A stretch of 9,316 nucleotides of DNA from an uncultured Lachnospiraceae bacterium (GTDB lineage Bacteria; Bacillota; Clostridia; Lachnospirales; Lachnospiraceae). A model generated the notes under the pieces. The model worked only from the letters and a program-made list of their open reading frames with translations, did no database searches and was not told the origin of the DNA. The stretch covers positions 1-9,316 of the forward strand of contig CAJURH010000025.1 of assembly GCA_910588775.1 (NCBI GenBank), given 5' to 3'. A program made the translations under genes and the position numbers. Below, one piece after another: positions 6,250 to 9,316 of this stretch (position 1 is its first letter; every line of letters begins with the position of its first letter).

Positions 6250-6376
6250 GCATCCACTCTGGTACATTTGAAATGATAAAAATAATATATTTCATATCTT
6301 TCTGAGCTTCACATTCGGCAATAACCAAATCTCGTTTATCTGTGATAATGCGTAACACAAGTTCAACCCGTGGCAT
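6236..6376 (-). CDS. Small hypothetical protein, 46 residues
   Basis: A short ORF opening MPRVELVLRIITDKRDL and ending NVPEWMRPGI. The start has an excellent purine-rich Shine-Dalgarno region, GAGGAGAGGAG, just upstream, the main reason to list it. The middle is hydrophobic (KYIIFIISNV) but too short and uneven for a confident membrane segment. I do not recognise a family. It is antisense in direction to its neighbours, and its 3' end lies within the hairpin after the kinase gene. It could be a genuine small protein, the surviving 5' end of a decayed gene, or chance. In another frame an open stretch continues past the TGA, so a frameshift in a longer gene is possible. Confidence 0.35.
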   Translation of the reverse strand: MPRVELVLRIITDKRDLVIAECEAQKDMKYIIFIISNVPEWMRPGI

Positions 6377-6430
6377 ATTCTCCTCTCCTCAACTACATAC
6401 GCACCAATTTGACTTCATATAGTTTGTCTG

Positions 6431-6553
6431 CTATCGTTCATAAATTTCTATAGGTAATTGCGATTTTGCCCAAACTTTAGTTATTGAAAAAAGCGTTTCG
6501 CTAATTGCCGAATCAATTTCCAAAGCGTATTTGAAAACCACTCCAGGATGCAT
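6431..6553 (-). CDS. Very small ORF, 40 residues, doubtful
   Basis: An ORF beginning MHPGVVFKYALEIDSAISET and ending QLPIEIYER, directly upstream of and on the same strand as the 46-residue ORF. The amino acid make-up looks protein-like, but there is no Shine-Dalgarno before the ATG and an in-frame stop lies two codons upstream. An open stretch of 41 codons is not statistically striking. It may be the remnant of a gene whose start was lost. Confidence 0.15.
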   Translation of the reverse strand: MHPGVVFKYALEIDSAISETLFSITKVWAKSQLPIEIYER

Positions 6554-6609
6554 GGATTATGCCAAAGTATAACTGTATGATAAATACACTTTTTTAGGAG
6601 AAAAAATTT

Positions 6610-6660
6610 TCTAAAGATGTCTTAAGAAATTTTAAGGATTGCCTTATGGAAGATTTAAGA
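6610..6660 (+). promoter_or_regulatory. Cluster of TTAAG-type direct repeats upstream of the YfhO-family gene
   Basis: Three consecutive 10-bp units at 6610-6639 read TCTAAAGATG, TCTTAAGAAA and TTTTAAGGAT, sharing an AAG core at the same position. A further TTTAAGA lies at 6654-6660. The pair TTAAG-N5-TTAAG (6622-6636) closely resembles the TTTAAG-N5-TTTAAG box of Streptococcus pneumoniae CiaR, though with 10-bp rather than 11-bp period. The natural candidate binder is the regulator encoded at 4222-4902. Binding is inferred, not shown. Confidence 0.5.
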
Positions 6661-6662
6661 TA

Positions 6663-6683
6663 TAAGCTCTATAATAAAGCTTA
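6663..6683 (+). promoter_or_regulatory. -10 region of the YfhO-family gene inside an inverted repeat
   Basis: TATAAT at 6670-6675 lies in the 9-nt loop between TAAGCT (6663-6668) and AGCTTA (6678-6683). With a 17-nt spacer the -35 would read TGGAAG (6647-6652), a poor match, so the promoter probably needs an activator. The expected transcript starts near 6682 and GGAGG (6693-6697) precedes ATG 6708. Confidence 0.6.
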
Positions 6684-6707
6684 AAAACCACTGGAGGACA
6701 GACTCAA

Positions 6708-9316
6708 ATGAAAAACAAAACACAAAATCTCTCTCCTTATTTATTTCTGGCGCTGCTCACCTTGTGCGCCTGCTGGCTTTTCGCCGGAAGGCACGGCATA
6801 TTCGGCGCAAAGGTGGACTGGATTAGCCAGCACAGCGTGTTGCCTGAATATTTCCGACAGCAGTTTTACGAAACCAGGGAGCTCTTCCCGGAATTTGCAG
6901 CCAACTTAGGCGGCGGACAGAACATATATAATTTCTCCTACTATGGTCTGTTCAGCCCTGTTATCCTTTTCTCGTATCTGCTCCCATCTGTAAATATGGG
7001 AACCTACCTGATGGCCGCCGGCATAGCGGAGCTAATACTATCCATATGGCTCTTTTATTACTGGCTGGGGAAAAGGGGTTTTTCCAGGGAAATCCAGTTC
7101 TGGTCCTCCGTCATTTTTCTGCTGGCTGGTCCCATGGTTTACCAGTCCTGCCACCAGATTATGTTCATCAACTACATGCCGTTTCTGTGCCTGGCCCTGG
7201 TGGGCGTGGACAGACATTTGGAACAAAGAAAATCCGGGCTGTATATCATTGGCGTATTGCTGATGATTTTATCCAGCTTTTATTTCAGTATCGGAGGCAT
7301 ACTGGTCCTGGCATTATATGGTCTATCCAGATATTTGAATCTGCACGGCCAGAAGTTCCAGATTGGAAGTTTTCTAAAAGAATCCTTTCGCTTCCTGCTC
7401 CCCACCGCCACAGCGATTTTCATGAGCGGCATACTCCTTTTTCCCACCGCCTTAGCGCTTCTGGGGAAAAGACAGGGCGCAAGCGCAACAGACATATTCA
7501 CTCTTTTCATGCCGCAGATACAGACGGAAAGCTTTCTGTACAACGGCTACAGCGTCGGCCTGCCTTCGCTGATTCTCACGGTCATTATCGCCGGGTTCGC
7601 ATACCGGAAATGGCAAGATCGGATACTCACTTACAGTTGTGCGCTAGCGTTTCTTCTGCCGCTTTTTCCATGGATTTTAAACGGCGGACTCTATGCGCGC
7701 AGCAAATCGCTGATTCCATTTCTGCCGCTTTTATGCTACATGATCGCCGTATATATGGATAAACAAAAGAAGGGGGAAATACCCTTTTTCCACGCGGCAA
7801 CCGCCCATCTGCTCACACTTTTGCTGCTGTGTTACTGCCATTTTTTCAAAGGGCAGATGGCACACCGGACGATGGAATGGCCGTTTATTCTGGCGGACGC
7901 CGCGTTGATGACGCTGCTGTTTCTGGCATTCTGGAAATCCCGCCGGATAGTTCTTATGCTGGCGTCTCCGGCGCTGTGTCTGCTTTTGTTCGGCTGGGCC
8001 TCCGGCAATTACTGGGAGCTGGTAGACCCACAAAGTTATGGAGAAATTACAGATAAAGACATTGGAAAATTAATTTCCCAGACGCTGGATGAAGAACCGC
8101 AGCTCTGCCGTCTGGAACAACGCGGCCCTGAAGGGGAAAAAGGCGCCGACTTGAACCGGATCTGGGATCACCGGCAATGGGTGTCCTCCATCTATTCCTC
8201 TTCCTTTCACGCCGATTACCGAAAGTTCTGGAAGACGGAATTTCAGGCGGAAGAACCTTTCCGAAATGGCCTGATGCAGGCGTCTTCCAACGACCCGCTC
8301 TATCAGAAACTGATGGGCATAAAATACATTGTGAAAAACACCAAAGACGAAGGATGCCCCGGCTACGAACCCTGTGGAACAAAGGGAAAATGGACCGTCT
8401 ACAAAAACGAAAACGCAGCCCCCATCGCCTACGCCACCGACCGGATTATTTCAGAACAGACTTACCACAGCCTGCCCTTTCCCTACAATCAAATCGCTTT
8501 AATGAGATATGCGGTTGTGAAAAAAACGCCCGATTCTGACCAACAGTGGAAAAACGAAATAAAAGCCTGGGCCACCCCCGCCAAATTAAAGTTGCCCCAA
8601 ATAAGCGCCAGCGAAACAAACGCCGCTTACGCGCCCGACGGTTCCTACCGCATCCAGACAAAAGAAGACGCAAAAGCATTTGGCCTTATACGAAATTCTA
8701 CAAACTCACAAAATACGCTGTTTTACCTGCAGTTTCATGTGAAGAACAACCGGCCCAACCAGGACGTATCCATATGGGTGAACGGCGCACGCAACCGGCT
8801 AAGCGCACGCAACCATATTTACTATAATGAAAACACCACTTTTACCTACGTGTCGGAATTGGAAGAAAGCGCTTCCGGACTGGAAATCGTCTTTGGTAAG
8901 GGAGACTATGAGATTTCAGACGTGAAATGTTTTCTGGGCGACAGACGCGTGCTGGAAGAAGAAACCGACCGGGAACACACCCTGTACCAGGCAGTGTTTC
9001 AGGCGGACAAAGCCCGAACAAAGGGAAACGTCATCCAGGGAAAAATAAAGACACAGAAGAAAAGCTGGCTCATCACCTCTATCCCTTACGACTCCCATTT
9101 TGAAGTCCGCGTCAATGGAGAAATTGCGAGAATTGAAAAAGTAAATACGGCATTTCTGGGATTTGATGTGCAAAAAGGAATGAACAACGTGCAAATTATT
9201 TATCATGCGCCAGGCGTGAAAACCGGGAAAATGCTCACCTGCGCAGGAATTTTGCTCTTCGGCAGGCTGTCGGTGGAGGAGATGCGGCCTGAGGCCATGA
9301 TAAAGTCTCTCCGTGA
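6708..9316 (+). CDS. YfhO family membrane protein (3' end outside window, 869 residues visible)
   Basis: Large polytopic membrane protein. The first half has many hydrophobic segments (about 10-26, 83-115, 131-145, 154-166, 178-208, 229-252, 286-298, 308-323, 336-349, 364-378, 392-408 and 414-430). The second half (about 440-835) is a long soluble, probably extracytoplasmic, domain. Family blocks include LFPEFAANLGGGQNIYNF, SYYGLFSPVILFSYLLP, HQIMFINYMPFL with LALVGVDRHLE, and the late IPYDSHFEVRVNGE with KVNTAFLGFDVQKG. B. subtilis YfhO acts with CsbB and GtcA in glycosylating lipoteichoic acid, and the fold is thought to be GT-C-like, so a role in cell-surface glycosylation is likely. No partner glycosyltransferase lies in the window. 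ATG 6708 has GGAGG ten nt upstream. No stop is reached before the window end. The last hydrophobic stretch (841-852) is unusually short. Confidence 0.9.
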   Translation, partial: MKNKTQNLSPYLFLALLTLCACWLFAGRHGIFGAKVDWISQHSVLPEYFRQQFYETRELFPEFAANLGGGQNIYNFSYYGLFSPVILFSYLLPSVNMGTYLMAAGIAELILSIWLFYYWLGKRGFSREIQFWSSVIFLLAGPMVYQSCHQIMFINYMPFLCLALVGVDRHLEQRKSGLYIIGVLLMILSSFYFSIGGILVLALYGLSRYLNLHGQKFQIGSFLKESFRFLLPTATAIFMSGILLFPTALALLGKRQGASATDIFTLFMPQIQTESFLYNGYSVGLPSLILTVIIAGFAYRKWQDRILTYSCALAFLLPLFPWILNGGLYARSKSLIPFLPLLCYMIAVYMDKQKKGEIPFFHAATAHLLTLLLLCYCHFFKGQMAHRTMEWPFILADAALMTLLFLAFWKSRRIVLMLASPALCLLLFGWASGNYWELVDPQSYGEITDKDIGKLISQTLDEEPQLCRLEQRGPEGEKGADLNRIWDHRQWVSSIYSSSFHADYRKFWKTEFQAEEPFRNGLMQASSNDPLYQKLMGIKYIVKNTKDEGCPGYEPCGTKGKWTVYKNENAAPIAYATDRIISEQTYHSLPFPYNQIALMRYAVVKKTPDSDQQWKNEIKAWATPAKLKLPQISASETNAAYAPDGSYRIQTKEDAKAFGLIRNSTNSQNTLFYLQFHVKNNRPNQDVSIWVNGARNRLSARNHIYYNENTTFTYVSELEESASGLEIVFGKGDYEISDVKCFLGDRRVLEEETDREHTLYQAVFQADKARTKGNVIQGKIKTQKKSWLITSIPYDSHFEVRVNGEIARIEKVNTAFLGFDVQKGMNNVQIIYHAPGVKTGKMLTCAGILLFGRLSVEEMRPEAMIKSLR

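Larger units (their letters stand above)
6194..6707. other. AT-rich 514-nt spacer between kinase and YfhO-family gene
   Basis: No large gene is present. From left to right it contains a GC-rich imperfect hairpin (6218-6249) and a 46-codon minus-strand ORF with a good ribosome binding site. Next come an AT-only imperfect stem (6269-6294), a 40-codon minus-strand ORF without one, and the promoter and repeat cluster of the YfhO-family gene (6610-6683). Base composition from about 6260 to 6690 is clearly more AT-rich than both flanking genes. This fits a regulatory region or the decayed remains of an inserted gene. No transposase signature or target duplication was seen. Confidence 0.6.

Noticed and set aside
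6269..6294. AT-only imperfect stem-loop as a terminator
   Set aside because: Only A-T and few G-C pairs with a bulge and no useful T-run; too weak, and it lies inside the small minus-strand ORF.
6599..6612. AGAAAA and TTTTCT inverted arms before the repeat cluster
   Set aside because: Simple A/T-run symmetry with a 2-nt loop in an AT-rich region; expected by chance.
6597..6626. AGGAG at 6596-6600 as a ribosome binding site for a small ORF
   Set aside because: The next ATG (6617) is followed almost at once by a stop codon, so nothing is encoded.
7046..7762. 238-codon plus-strand ORF within the YfhO-family gene in another frame
   Set aside because: The overlapping frame encodes conserved YfhO family blocks without interruption; the alternative protein has unnatural composition.
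8177..8539. Two opposite ORFs of 111-120 codons (plus and minus) in the YfhO soluble domain
   Set aside because: The main frame stays open through the entire region and matches the family; these are shadow frames.

Overview
The window looks like chromosomal DNA from a Gram-positive Clostridia member, most likely a Lachnospiraceae relative. The reasons are the gene order yicC-remA-gmk-rpoZ-rimO, the presence of remA, strong AGGAGG-type ribosome binding sites, an acidic-tailed omega subunit and roughly half G+C coding DNA. No species can be named from the sequence alone.

Left part (1-3070, minus strand): a housekeeping operon reading right to left. A near-consensus sigma-A promoter (3041-3069) drives yicC (YicC/YloC endoribonuclease family), remA (DNA-binding matrix regulator family), gmk (guanylate kinase), rpoZ (RNA polymerase omega with a long acidic tail) and the start of rimO (ribosomal protein S12 methylthiotransferase, cut by the left edge). 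Gaps are 13 nt, an 8-nt overlap, 29 nt and 81 nt, so co-transcription is likely. Upstream on the same strand are a DUF2200 gene (3113-3463) and an AANAT-like GNAT acetyltransferase gene (3541-4056) with its own good promoter.

Middle (4057-6193): a short divergent intergenic region carries two back-to-back promoters. The rightward one expresses an OmpR-family response regulator and an overlapping membrane histidine kinase. The kinase has no recognisable HAMP domain, an arrangement like that of CiaH-type kinases.

Right part (6194-9316): an AT-rich spacer of 514 nt holds a GC-rich hairpin, one or two tiny minus-strand ORFs and a promoter with a cluster of TTAAG-type direct repeats. It is followed by a large multi-membrane-spanning YfhO-family gene that runs to the window end. 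The direct repeats resemble the TTTAAG-N5-TTTAAG boxes bound by CiaR of Streptococcus pneumoniae, and a related 11-bp repeat (TTTAGAG twice) lies upstream of the regulator's own promoter. The most interesting hypothesis here is a self-contained envelope-sensing module: kinase and regulator controlling themselves and the adjacent YfhO-type cell-surface glycosylation gene. This is inference from motif similarity and adjacency.

No RNA genes, insertion sequences, CRISPR arrays or phage genes were recognised.
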